A stretch of 64,000 bases of DNA from an uncultured Bacteroidales bacterium (GTDB taxonomy: Bacteria > Bacteroidota > Bacteroidia > Bacteroidales > Muribaculaceae): NCBI GenBank assembly GCA_947644715.1, contig CANSAP010000007.1, forward strand, positions 1-64,000, given 5' to 3'. Position numbers and translations under genes: made by a program. Positions 17,040 through 24,565 of the stretch are shown here, one piece after another. The notes beneath the pieces were generated by a model. The model saw only the letters and a program-made list of their open reading frames with translations. It searched no databases and had not been told where the DNA came from. The stretch's first letter is position 1, and the number at the start of each line of letters is the position of its first letter.

Positions 17040-17218
17040 CCCCGAGGACGGAGGTAGTTCCGGTGTGCTGTCCAATTCATTGACACCCAATAATATAGGG
17101 CAGCCCTTCCGGGGCTGGGTTGTCGCTACATGCTTACCGGGGGGCTGAAGCCCCCCGGCTAACAAGGGATAGGCGCTCCGCGCCATGCAGCGTCGGGTTC
17201 ACGTTTTGACACACCCTC
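17030..17218. repeat. Dispersed palindromic repeat, copy A (right half)
   Basis: Copy A matches the right part of copies B and C. It has three successive hairpins: CAGCCCTTCCGGGGCTG (17101-17117), a 9-bp GC stem CCGGGGGGC closed by TGAA (17137-17158), and GGCGCTCCGCGCC (17172-17184). It ends in GACACACCCTC at 17208-17218, the right terminal inverted repeat. The left arm is missing or worn down. The diverged left part runs into the stop of the acyltransferase gene, and the right end lies 1 bp from the stop of the nitroreductase gene. It sits between two convergent genes. The open frames in it are by-products of the GC-rich hairpins. Confidence 0.85.
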
Positions 17219-17219
17219 C

Positions 17220-17978
17220 TTAGTAGCGGAGAAGCGTGGCGGGATTGCCCCAGTCCCAGGCGCCGGGGAGGATGTCGGAGATGGAATAGAGGGCTATGCC
17301 GAGGTCTATTTCGTAGGCCGGATTGCCGGCGGCCACGGAGGCCTTGATTTCGTAGTCATGCCCCTGTCGGGTGATGTGCAGGCGTGTGGGACGTTTATTC
17401 ATGGCCGAAGGGGCACAGGCCAATGCCTGTAATGCTTCGGGCAGAGAGGGGATATCTTCATAGAGTGTCTTCAGGGGAATGTCACTTTCCAGCAACGATT
17501 CGGCATCAATGTGTTTGCGATGGATGATGCGGGTGGCGAGAGAGGCTATCAGGCCTGCTTTGGCGTGAGTATCTTCATGGCCTACGGTGATGAGGAACAG
17601 AAGCTCTTCACCAACGCGCACACGGGCGCCTGTATGTGATGCCGAGTAAGTACCGCTCACGAAGCAGGTGCCAAGGCCAAGAGCGCAGGCTTTCATCACG
17701 AGCTGCATACCGAAGAATCCTGCCCGCTCGCGGTAGTTGGTATAGGAGGTGTCAACAACGGCAGCTATGTAGTTGCGCACGCCGGAGAAGAAGCCGTAAC
17801 TGCGCCCGAAGCCCCGGAAGGGTTCCGGGTCATCGGTAATCAGCTGGAAACGCATCCCGGCTTCATGAGTATTGATGTCGGTAATGGCGGCGCGAAGCGC
17901 ATTGACACAGGTTTCATCGAGTGGTTGAGAAGTGTATTTGCGCACCGAGTGGCGCTGCTGTAATTGTGTGAGACTCAT
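17220..17978 (-). CDS. Nitroreductase family protein
   Basis: Predicted cytosolic FMN-dependent oxidoreductase of 252 residues. The N-terminal LQQRHSVRKYTSQPLDE is the FMN-phosphate-binding motif of the family (RxSxRxY). FFGMQLVMKACALGLGTCFVSG in the middle matches the helix that packs on the flavin, and a C-terminal half with a second nitroreductase-like repeat (SAMNKRPTRLHI) fits the longer putative TM nitroreductase subgroup. It starts 66 bp downstream of hutH on the same strand with a GC-rich hairpin between, so it may receive read-through from the hut operon. Its stop abuts repeat copy A. The natural substrate is unknown. Confidence 0.85.
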   Translation of the reverse strand: MSLTQLQQRHSVRKYTSQPLDETCVNALRAAITDINTHEAGMRFQLITDDPEPFRGFGRSYGFFSGVRNYIAAVVDTSYTNYRERAGFFGMQLVMKACALGLGTCFVSGTYSASHTGARVRVGEELLFLITVGHEDTHAKAGLIASLATRIIHRKHIDAESLLESDIPLKTLYEDIPSLPEALQALACAPSAMNKRPTRLHITRQGHDYEIKASVAAGNPAYEIDLGIALYSISDILPGAWDWGNPATLLRY

Positions 17979-17993
17979 AGGATTAATATTATG

Positions 17994-18019
17994 CCCCGCC
18001 CATCGGAGGATGAGCGGGG
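17994..18019 (-). terminator. Hairpin between hutH and the nitroreductase gene
   Basis: CCCCGC (17994-17999) pairs with GCGGGG (18014-18019), with an inner CATC/GATG stem around GGAG. On the minus strand it follows the hutH stop by 25 bp but lacks a U-run, so it is either a weak (Rho-assisted) terminator or a stem that protects the 3' end of the hut mRNA. Confidence 0.45.
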
Positions 18020-18044
18020 TATTGGGATGTTAGTGAGGGTGGTT

Positions 18045-19553
18045 TCAGGCGGGTTTCTCGATGTCGAAGCCTTCGAGGAAGTTCATGGTCTTGGTGATGT
18101 AGTCGGTCATTACCACGTCATCCTCCACGAAGGGCACATGCTTGCGGTATTCATCCTTGATGTGTTGCAGGTAGGGGGAGGACTTCAGCGGGGCGCGGAA
18201 GTCGAGACCCTGAGCGGCATTCATCAGCTCAATGGCTGCGATGTATTTCAGATTGTCGATAATCTTATGCAGCTTGGTGGCGGCGTTGGCACCCATTGAC
18301 ACAAGGTCCTCCTGGCCGTTGGAGCTGACGATGGAGTCGCAGGAGGCGGGGAAGCTGTACATCTTGTTTTGGCTGACAACCGATGCGGCGGCATACTGCG
18401 GAATCATGAATCCGGAGTTGAGGCCGGGCTTGGCCACGAGGAACTCGGGCAGACCGCGCAGGCCGAGAATCAGCTGAGCCACACGGCGCTCGGAGATGTT
18501 GCCAAGCTCATGGAGAGCCACACCCATGTAGTCAAACACGAGGGCAAGAGGCTCGCCATGGAAGTTGCCGCCGGAGACAACCAGGTCTTCGTCGGGGAAG
18601 ACGGTGGGATTGTCGGTCACGGAGTTGATTTCCGTGTGCAGCACATTGGTCACATGATACATGGCATCCTTCACTGCGCCATGCACCTGCGGGATGCAAC
18701 GGAAGGAGTAGGGGTCCTGCACATGAGCCTTTTCGCGCACAATGATTTCGCTGCCATTGAGCATCTTGCGGAACACTTCGCCGGTCTCAATCTGGCCGCG
18801 GTGGGGACGCACATTCTGAATGCAGGCCATGAAAGGCTCGATGCGACCGTCGAAGGCTTCGAGGCTCATGGCGCCGATAGCGTCGAAGGCGTGCACCATG
18901 TGCCAGCCGTCGATGAGAGCCTTGATGCCGTTGGCGCTCATGAACTGAGTGCCGTTGAGCAGTGCCAGACCCTCCTTGCTCTTCAGCCGGATGGGACTCC
19001 AGCCGAAGATATTGAGAATTTCGCTACCCTTGAAGCGCTTGCCGTCATGCATCACCTCACCCTCGCCGATGAGGGGCAGGAAGAGGTTGGCCAGGGGAGC
19101 AAGGTCGCCGGAGGCGCCGAGCGAACCGCGGTCGTAGACCACCGGGAGCACATCGTTGTTATAGAAATCGAGGATGCGCTGCACGGTCTCTACCTGCACA
19201 CCGCTGAATCCGAAGCTCAGGGCGTGAGCCTTGAGCAAAAGCATCAGCTTTACAACCACCGGGCTTACGGGGGTGCCGATGGAGCAGGAGTGGCTCTTCA
19301 CGAGGTTCTCCTGAAGGATGCCTAACTCGTGGGCGGAGATAGAACGGTTGCACAGAGAGCCGAAGCCGGTGGTCACACCGTAGATAGGTTTGTCGCTCTC
19401 CAGCGCCTTCTTGTCGAGATACTCGCGGCAGTGCATGATTTTCTTTACGGCAGCGGGGGAGAGGGTCAGTTTTGTACCGTCGCGCAGGATGCGCTCTATA
19501 AGGTCATAGGTCAGTTCCGAGCTGCCTATTGCGTAAGTTTCCAGTCTTTCCAT
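18045..19553 (-). CDS. hutH: Histidine ammonia-lyase HutH
   Basis: Cytosolic enzyme that removes ammonia from L-histidine to give trans-urocanate, the first step of histidine breakdown. The 502 residues match the usual length of about 505. The self-forming MIO electrophile comes from Ala147-Ser148-Gly149 in DRGSLGASGDLAPLAN, and the catalytic Tyr58 is in IYGVTTGFG. QDLVSMGANAATK near the C-terminus is also typical. The gene is last of the hut genes in transcription order, starting 7 bp after the hutI stop. Expression is likely driven from the promoter ahead of the S9 peptidase gene, since no internal promoter was seen. Confidence 0.97.
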   Translation of the reverse strand: MERLETYAIGSSELTYDLIERILRDGTKLTLSPAAVKKIMHCREYLDKKALESDKPIYGVTTGFGSLCNRSISAHELGILQENLVKSHSCSIGTPVSPVVVKLMLLLKAHALSFGFSGVQVETVQRILDFYNNDVLPVVYDRGSLGASGDLAPLANLFLPLIGEGEVMHDGKRFKGSEILNIFGWSPIRLKSKEGLALLNGTQFMSANGIKALIDGWHMVHAFDAIGAMSLEAFDGRIEPFMACIQNVRPHRGQIETGEVFRKMLNGSEIIVREKAHVQDPYSFRCIPQVHGAVKDAMYHVTNVLHTEINSVTDNPTVFPDEDLVVSGGNFHGEPLALVFDYMGVALHELGNISERRVAQLILGLRGLPEFLVAKPGLNSGFMIPQYAAASVVSQNKMYSFPASCDSIVSSNGQEDLVSMGANAATKLHKIIDNLKYIAAIELMNAAQGLDFRAPLKSSPYLQHIKDEYRKHVPFVEDDVVMTDYITKTMNFLEGFDIEKPA

Positions 19554-19560
19554 GGGTTAA

Positions 19561-20805
19561 TCAGTGATTGGCGTTATAAGTGATTTTGCCTCCGGCGATG
19601 GTTGTGCGCACGCAGTTCATGCCTACGTAGTAGGGGAGGCTGTGGTAGTTGTCGAATTCCAGGATGGCCACGTCGCCGGCTTTGCCTACCTCCAGCGAAC
19701 CGGTCACTTCGGCCAGTCCGCAGGCGGCGGCGCCGTTGAGCGTAAGGGCGGTGATGGTCTCCTCAATGCTCATCTTCATGTAGATGCACGCGAGGGCTAT
19801 GGTCAGGGGTATGGAGCCGGAGAAGCAGGACCCGGGGTTAAGGTCGGTGGCGAGAGCCACAGCCGCACCTGCTTCAATAAACTTGCGGGCGGGAGCGAAG
19901 GGTTCCTTGAGAGCGAAGGCAGTCAGGGGGAGCAGTGTGGCTACCACTCCGGCCTCAGCCATGCGGCGCACACCCTCGTCGCTCACGTGGAGCAGATGGT
20001 CGGCAGAGGTGGCTCCAAGTTCGGCCGCGAGCTCTGCGCCGCCGAGGGTTACAATCTCATCGGCATGGAGCTTCAGCTCGAAGCCCATCTCGCGGGCTGC
20101 TTTCAGCAAGCGGCGGGAGTCTTCGATTTCAAACACATTCTTCTCGGTGAAGATGTCGCAGAAACGGGCTTTCCCTTTGGCGGCAGGGAGCATTTCGCGG
20201 ATTATGAGGTCGACGTATTCAGCCGTGCGTCCCTTGTATTCCTTCGGCACGGCGTGCGCGCCGAGGAAGGTGCTCACGATGCGCAGCTTGCGCTCCGGGT
20301 CGGTGGCCAAAGAGTTGATTACGTCAAGCATCTTCATCTCGCTCTCGGTGGAGAGTCCGTAGCCGCTCTTGGCCTCGACGGTGGTTACACCCATCTCGCT
20401 CATGCGCGAGAGGAACCACTCGGCCTTCTCGCGGAGTGCTTCGGCTGACTCAGTGCGGGTGGCATTGACGGTGCTCTGAATTCCTCCGCCACGCTCCATG
20501 ATGCTCATGTAGCTGTCACCCTTCAGTCGCCACTCAAACTCGTCGGGACGGTAGCCTCCGAAGATGAGATGCGTGTGGGAGTCCACGAAGCCGGGAAGAG
20601 CCACGCGCCCTTCGGCATCAATCACCTGCACATTGGTGGTGGCAGACGGCGCTTCGGCCATCGGGCCGCAATATGTAATCAGTCCGTCAGCTATATGGAT
20701 TGCACCCTCTTTGATGATACGAAGGTGCGCCATCTCGTCACCCTTACGGGCGGAGTGGCCCGTGGGGGTGACAATGGTGGCGTTGATAATTGCAAGATTG
20801 CTCAT
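19561..20805 (-). CDS. hutI: Imidazolonepropionase HutI
   Basis: Metal-dependent amidohydrolase that opens imidazolone propionate to N-formimino-L-glutamate, the third step of histidine degradation. 414 residues, the usual length. Metal ligands are seen in GFVDSHTHLIFGG (HxH near residues 77-79), ELKLHADEIV (His), SADHLLHVS and ALATDLNPGS (the Asp ligand). A C-terminal strand re-enters the small beta domain. Its start overlaps the ftcD stop by 4 bp, and hutH follows after 7 bp, so these genes are translated from one message. Confidence 0.96.
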   Translation of the reverse strand: MSNLAIINATIVTPTGHSARKGDEMAHLRIIKEGAIHIADGLITYCGPMAEAPSATTNVQVIDAEGRVALPGFVDSHTHLIFGGYRPDEFEWRLKGDSYMSIMERGGGIQSTVNATRTESAEALREKAEWFLSRMSEMGVTTVEAKSGYGLSTESEMKMLDVINSLATDPERKLRIVSTFLGAHAVPKEYKGRTAEYVDLIIREMLPAAKGKARFCDIFTEKNVFEIEDSRRLLKAAREMGFELKLHADEIVTLGGAELAAELGATSADHLLHVSDEGVRRMAEAGVVATLLPLTAFALKEPFAPARKFIEAGAAVALATDLNPGSCFSGSIPLTIALACIYMKMSIEETITALTLNGAAACGLAEVTGSLEVGKAGDVAILEFDNYHSLPYYVGMNCVRTTIAGGKITYNANH

Positions 20806-22499
20806 CGGTCAATTACGTTGTTAACCTGAGAGAGAATAGCCTGCTCGCGCTCAATGGCCTTTGCGGCAATGTCGGCAGCCTCCTTCAGTATTCCTTCGGC
20901 CACCTCGCGGTCCTTGAGGTCCTTGGCGTTGATGCGCACGTTCAGGTAGGCTCCGAGCACGGCGCTGCGGGCAGCCAGTGCGCCTACACCGGCGTCACTC
21001 ACGGAGGCCGGGTTACCCTTTTCTGCCATGGCTGCGAGCACATCGAAAGTCTCGCAGGCAGTCTTCATGGTCTGCAAGGGGACTTGTGTGGCGAAGAGGG
21101 TTGCGGCCTCAAGAGCGGCCTTGCGGGCAGCCTTCTCCTCTTCGGTGCCTTTGGGCAGACCAAGCGCATCCATGATGCGGTTGAAGGCGGCTGTGTCCTC
21201 ATCCACGAGATGAATGAGCTTGTCCTGAAGTTCGCGGCCGCGTGCGGCAACATCGCTGAACTCCTCCCAACGGTCATCCCAACCGGGCTTGTGGGCTGAG
21301 AGGTTGGCCACCATAGTGCCGAGGGCAGCGCCGAGCGCACCCATGTAGGCGGAGATGGAGCCGCCGCCGGGAGCGGGGGATTCGGAGGAGGTCTCATCGG
21401 CAAATGCAGTGCAGGTCATGTCGACGAGCTTCTTGCTCTTGTTGTCGGCCTCCAGCATGTATTCGATTACCTTCTCTTCGGGCAGGAAGGGCTTCAGCTC
21501 GTCGAGCCCCATGCTCTTCACTGCTATCTTGATAATTTCGGAGTCGGGGATACCCACGGAGCGCTGCTGAAGACGCAGGTAGTGCTTGCCGGCATCAATG
21601 AGCGCGCGCTTCGGAATCAGACCTACAATCTCGGTGCCGGTCACGCGGATGCCGCGGGCGGCAGCTGCGCGGTTCACCTCGTCGAAAGCGGTGTGCAGCG
21701 GGGTCAGACCCATGTTGGTGATGTTCATGCTCACCTGGGCGATGCCATATTCATCAATGAACCAGCCGATGGCCTTGGTGCCTTTCAGTGTGCCGGGTTG
21801 CCAGATTACGTTGCCCTTTTCGTCGGTGAGTTTCTTGCCGGTGACCTTGCCACCCTCGCGCATGGGGCGACCCTTCTCGCGCACATCGAAGGCGATGGCG
21901 TTGGCGCGGCGGGTAGAGGTGGTGTTGAGGTTGAAGTTAACGGCAATGAGGAAGTCGCGTGCGCCGACGGCGGTGCAGCCGGTGCGGGCAGCCTGTTCGT
22001 CCCAGGCACGGTTGCCGAAGTCGGGTCCATCCTCGCCGCCGAAGCGGTCGGCCAGACCTTCGTATTCACCTTTGCGGCACACAGCCAGGTTCTTGCGCTC
22101 GGGGCGGAAAGCGGCAGCCTCGTAGCAGTAGCAGGGGATGCCAAGCTCTTCTGATGCGCGGCGTGCCAGCTCGCGAGCCAGCTCGGCGCACTCCTCGAGG
22201 GTGATGCCACTCACGGGGATGAGCGGGCACACGTCGGTGGCTCCCATGCGGGGGTGAGCGCCATGATGCTTCGACATGTCGATAAGCTCGGCGGCTTTCT
22301 TCATGCCGCGCAGTGCAGCTTCGATAACCGGTTCCGGTTCACCTACGAAAGTAACTACGGTGCGGTTGGTGGCTTCACCCGGGTCAACATCAAGCAGACG
22401 AACTTCGCCACCCTTCTCTATCTCGGCGGTGATGGCATCGATGACCGCCTTGTCGCGCCCTTCAGAGAAATTGGGCACACACTCTATGATTTTTTTCAT
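20802..22499 (-). CDS. ftcD: Bifunctional glutamate formimidoyltransferase / formimidoyl-THF cyclodeaminase
   Basis: Takes the formimino group of N-formimino-glutamate onto tetrahydrofolate, releasing glutamate, then deaminates formimino-THF to methenyl-THF. Residues 1 to about 330 are the transferase (N-terminal IIECVPNFSEGRD, HHGAHPRMGATDVCPLIPV with the catalytic His region). Residues about 365-565 are the cyclodeaminase (SSESPAPGGGSISAYMGALGAALGTMVANLS). The two activities are fused in the animal order; many bacteria keep them as separate proteins. This means the pathway uses folate rather than releasing formamide or formate by HutG/HutF. It overlaps hutI by 4 bp and is separated from hutU by a 67-bp gap with a stem-loop. 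Confidence 0.95.
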   Translation of the reverse strand: MKKIIECVPNFSEGRDKAVIDAITAEIEKGGEVRLLDVDPGEATNRTVVTFVGEPEPVIEAALRGMKKAAELIDMSKHHGAHPRMGATDVCPLIPVSGITLEECAELARELARRASEELGIPCYCYEAAAFRPERKNLAVCRKGEYEGLADRFGGEDGPDFGNRAWDEQAARTGCTAVGARDFLIAVNFNLNTTSTRRANAIAFDVREKGRPMREGGKVTGKKLTDEKGNVIWQPGTLKGTKAIGWFIDEYGIAQVSMNITNMGLTPLHTAFDEVNRAAAARGIRVTGTEIVGLIPKRALIDAGKHYLRLQQRSVGIPDSEIIKIAVKSMGLDELKPFLPEEKVIEYMLEADNKSKKLVDMTCTAFADETSSESPAPGGGSISAYMGALGAALGTMVANLSAHKPGWDDRWEEFSDVAARGRELQDKLIHLVDEDTAAFNRIMDALGLPKGTEEEKAARKAALEAATLFATQVPLQTMKTACETFDVLAAMAEKGNPASVSDAGVGALAARSAVLGAYLNVRINAKDLKDREVAEGILKEAADIAAKAIEREQAILSQVNNVIDR

Positions 22500-22526
22500 T
22501 TTCGGATTTAAGGTAATAGGTAATAT

Positions 22527-22556
22527 GGGGTCAGCGTCCCGTTGGACACTGACCCC
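22527..22556 (-). promoter_or_regulatory. Stem-loop between hutU and ftcD
   Basis: On the minus strand a 13-bp stem (GGGGTCAGTGTCC with GGACGCTGACCCC, one G-T pair) closes a 4-base loop just 10 bp past the hutU stop. No U-run follows, so it is not a typical terminator. It is more likely an intra-operon processing or stability element, or a partial attenuator that lowers ftcD-hutI-hutH expression relative to hutU. Confidence 0.6.
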
Positions 22557-22566
22557 GGATGTTTTA

Positions 22567-24555
22567 TCAGAGATTCTTTGTCAGGGAGTCGATGAGGGCA
22601 TCGTCGGCCAGGTAAGGCTCTGTGATTGCGAAGCCATCCTGATGGTGCTCGCGGTTCCATTGCACGACGGTGCTCATTGCGTTCTCGTTGCGAGCCCAGG
22701 AGCGGCGAGCCACACCACCCATCACGTCCCAAAGCATGGCTTGGGTGAGGATGCGGTCGACACGCTCAGAGCCGTCGCACACCATGCCGAAGCCGCCGTT
22801 GATGCTCTTGCCGATGCCCACACCGCCGCCGTTGTGCAGAGCCACGAGGCTCATGCCGCGGGCGCAGTTGCCGGCGAAGCACTGCACGGCCATGTCGGCC
22901 ATAACGTTGGAGCCATCCTTGATATTGGAGGTCTCGCGGAAGGGGGAGTCGGTGCCGCTCACGTCGTGGTGGTCACGGCCGAGCATGATGGGGCCAACCT
23001 CGCCGTCGCGCACCATCTTGTTGAAGCGCAGGGCTATGGCCAGGCGTCCGGCTGCATCCTGATAGAGGATGCGGGCCTGTGTGCCTACCACGAGGTTGTT
23101 CTTTTCGGCGTCGCGGATCCAGTTATAGTTGTCGCGGTCCTGATAGCGGCGCTCGGGGTCGATGCACTCCATGGCGGCGTGGTCAGTCTTCACGAGGTCT
23201 TCATGCTTGCCAGAGAGGCATACCCAGCGGAAGGGACCGTAGCCGAAGTCGAAGAGCATGGGACCCATGATGTCTTCCACGTATGAGGGCCAGATGAAAC
23301 CATCCTTTTCGTCGATGCCGTTGCGGGAAATCTCCTTTACTCCGGCGTCGTAGATGGCTTTCATGAATGAGTTGCCATAGTCGAAGAAGTATGTGCCCTG
23401 CTCCACAAGCGCTTTGATTGCGCGGAAGTGTCGTTTGAGGGATTCGTCAACCTTTGCGCGGAACTCTTCGGGGTTGTCATGCAGCAGGCGGGTGCGCTCC
23501 TCGAAGCTGATGCCTGCGGGGCAGTAGCCACCTTCGTAGACGGCGTGGCAGGAGGTCTGGTCGGAGAGCAGCTCCACCTTCTCGCCATGCTCAACTGCGT
23601 ATTCGAGCAGGTCGACCACGTTGCCGAGGTAAGCGATTGAAATCGGCTCCTTCTTCTCCATGGCGGTGCGGGCGAGACGGAAGGCTTCGGGGATGCTGTC
23701 GGTCACCTCCTGCACCCAACCCTGGTCATGGCGGGTCTTGATGCGTGAGGGGTCAACCTCGGCAATGATGGCGGCTGCGCCGGCAATTTCGGCTGCCTTG
23801 GGCTGAGCGCCGCTCATGCCGCCAAGACCGGAGGAGATGAAGAGGTGGCCGCGCAGGTCACCCTCGGCGGGGATGCCGAGCTTCATGCGTCCGGCGTTGA
23901 GCAGGGTGTTGAAGGTGCCGTGCACGATACCCTGCGGACCGATGTACATCCAACCGCCGGCGGTCATCTGGCCGTAGTTGGCCACACCCATCTGCATAGC
24001 CTCATGCCAGTCATGCAGGTTGTCGAACATGCCAACCATCATTGCATTGGTAATGATTACGCGGGGAGCGTCAGGGCGCGAGGGGAAGAGTCCGAGCGGA
24101 TGGCCGCTCTCCACCACGAGAGTCTGGTTTTCGGTCAGTTCCTCCAGATACATTTTGATGAGGCGGTACTGCATCCAGTTTTGGCAGACCTGGCCGGTCT
24201 CGCCGTAGGTCACCAACTCATAGGGATAGAGGGCTATGTCGAAGCAGAGATTGTTGTCAATCATCACCTGGAAAGCCTTGCCTTCAAGGCATTTGCCCTT
24301 GTATTCGTCTATGGGTTTCGCCTTGAGGTCACCCTCGGGGCGGAAGCGATAGCCGTAGATGCGGCCACGGGTGCGGAGCTCTTCAAGGAACTCGGGAGCG
24401 AGCTTCTCGTGGAGAGAGGGGTGTATGTAGCGGAGGGCGTTGCGCAGAGCTGTGGCTGTTTTCTCGGGGGTGAGAGTGTAGCCGCGGTCGGGAGCGCGAC
24501 GGATTCCCTCTGTGAATTTCGGGTACTCGGGAAGTACGGGGGGTAAGGTAAGCAT
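22567..24555 (-). CDS. hutU: Urocanate hydratase HutU
   Basis: Adds water to urocanate to form imidazolone propionate, using tightly bound NAD+ as an electrophile. The protein has 662 residues, about 100 longer than the well-studied proteobacterial and Bacillus enzymes (about 555) and close to the long animal form. Family landmarks are GQMTAGGWMYIGPQGIVHGT near residue 197-216, LFISSGLGGMSGAQPKAAEIAG (the NAD-binding glycine-rich segment, near 250-271), SDQTSCHAVYEGGYCPAG with the catalytic-region Cys, and GGGVGIGKSINGG near the C-terminus. It starts 10 bp after the S9 peptidase stop. Confidence 0.96.
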   Translation of the reverse strand: MLTLPPVLPEYPKFTEGIRRAPDRGYTLTPEKTATALRNALRYIHPSLHEKLAPEFLEELRTRGRIYGYRFRPEGDLKAKPIDEYKGKCLEGKAFQVMIDNNLCFDIALYPYELVTYGETGQVCQNWMQYRLIKMYLEELTENQTLVVESGHPLGLFPSRPDAPRVIITNAMMVGMFDNLHDWHEAMQMGVANYGQMTAGGWMYIGPQGIVHGTFNTLLNAGRMKLGIPAEGDLRGHLFISSGLGGMSGAQPKAAEIAGAAAIIAEVDPSRIKTRHDQGWVQEVTDSIPEAFRLARTAMEKKEPISIAYLGNVVDLLEYAVEHGEKVELLSDQTSCHAVYEGGYCPAGISFEERTRLLHDNPEEFRAKVDESLKRHFRAIKALVEQGTYFFDYGNSFMKAIYDAGVKEISRNGIDEKDGFIWPSYVEDIMGPMLFDFGYGPFRWVCLSGKHEDLVKTDHAAMECIDPERRYQDRDNYNWIRDAEKNNLVVGTQARILYQDAAGRLAIALRFNKMVRDGEVGPIMLGRDHHDVSGTDSPFRETSNIKDGSNVMADMAVQCFAGNCARGMSLVALHNGGGVGIGKSINGGFGMVCDGSERVDRILTQAMLWDVMGGVARRSWARNENAMSTVVQWNREHHQDGFAITEPYLADDALIDSLTKNL

Positions 24556-24565
24556 TATGTTAGAT

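Noticed and set aside
16869-17186. Open frame of 105 codons spanning repeat copy A and the end of the acyltransferase gene
   Set aside because: Comes from the hairpin-rich repeat and recurs in the same form wherever the repeat is; not a gene.
18369-19325. Open frame of 318 codons on the plus strand inside hutH
   Set aside because: It lies antisense to a full-length, motif-complete hutH. Its composition (His/Ala/Gly/Val-rich) is what GC-rich coding DNA gives in the opposite strand, and there is no promoter or start context.
19564-20448. Open frames antisense to hutI and ftcD (up to 294 codons)
   Set aside because: Mirror frames of well-supported genes; no recognisable domains.
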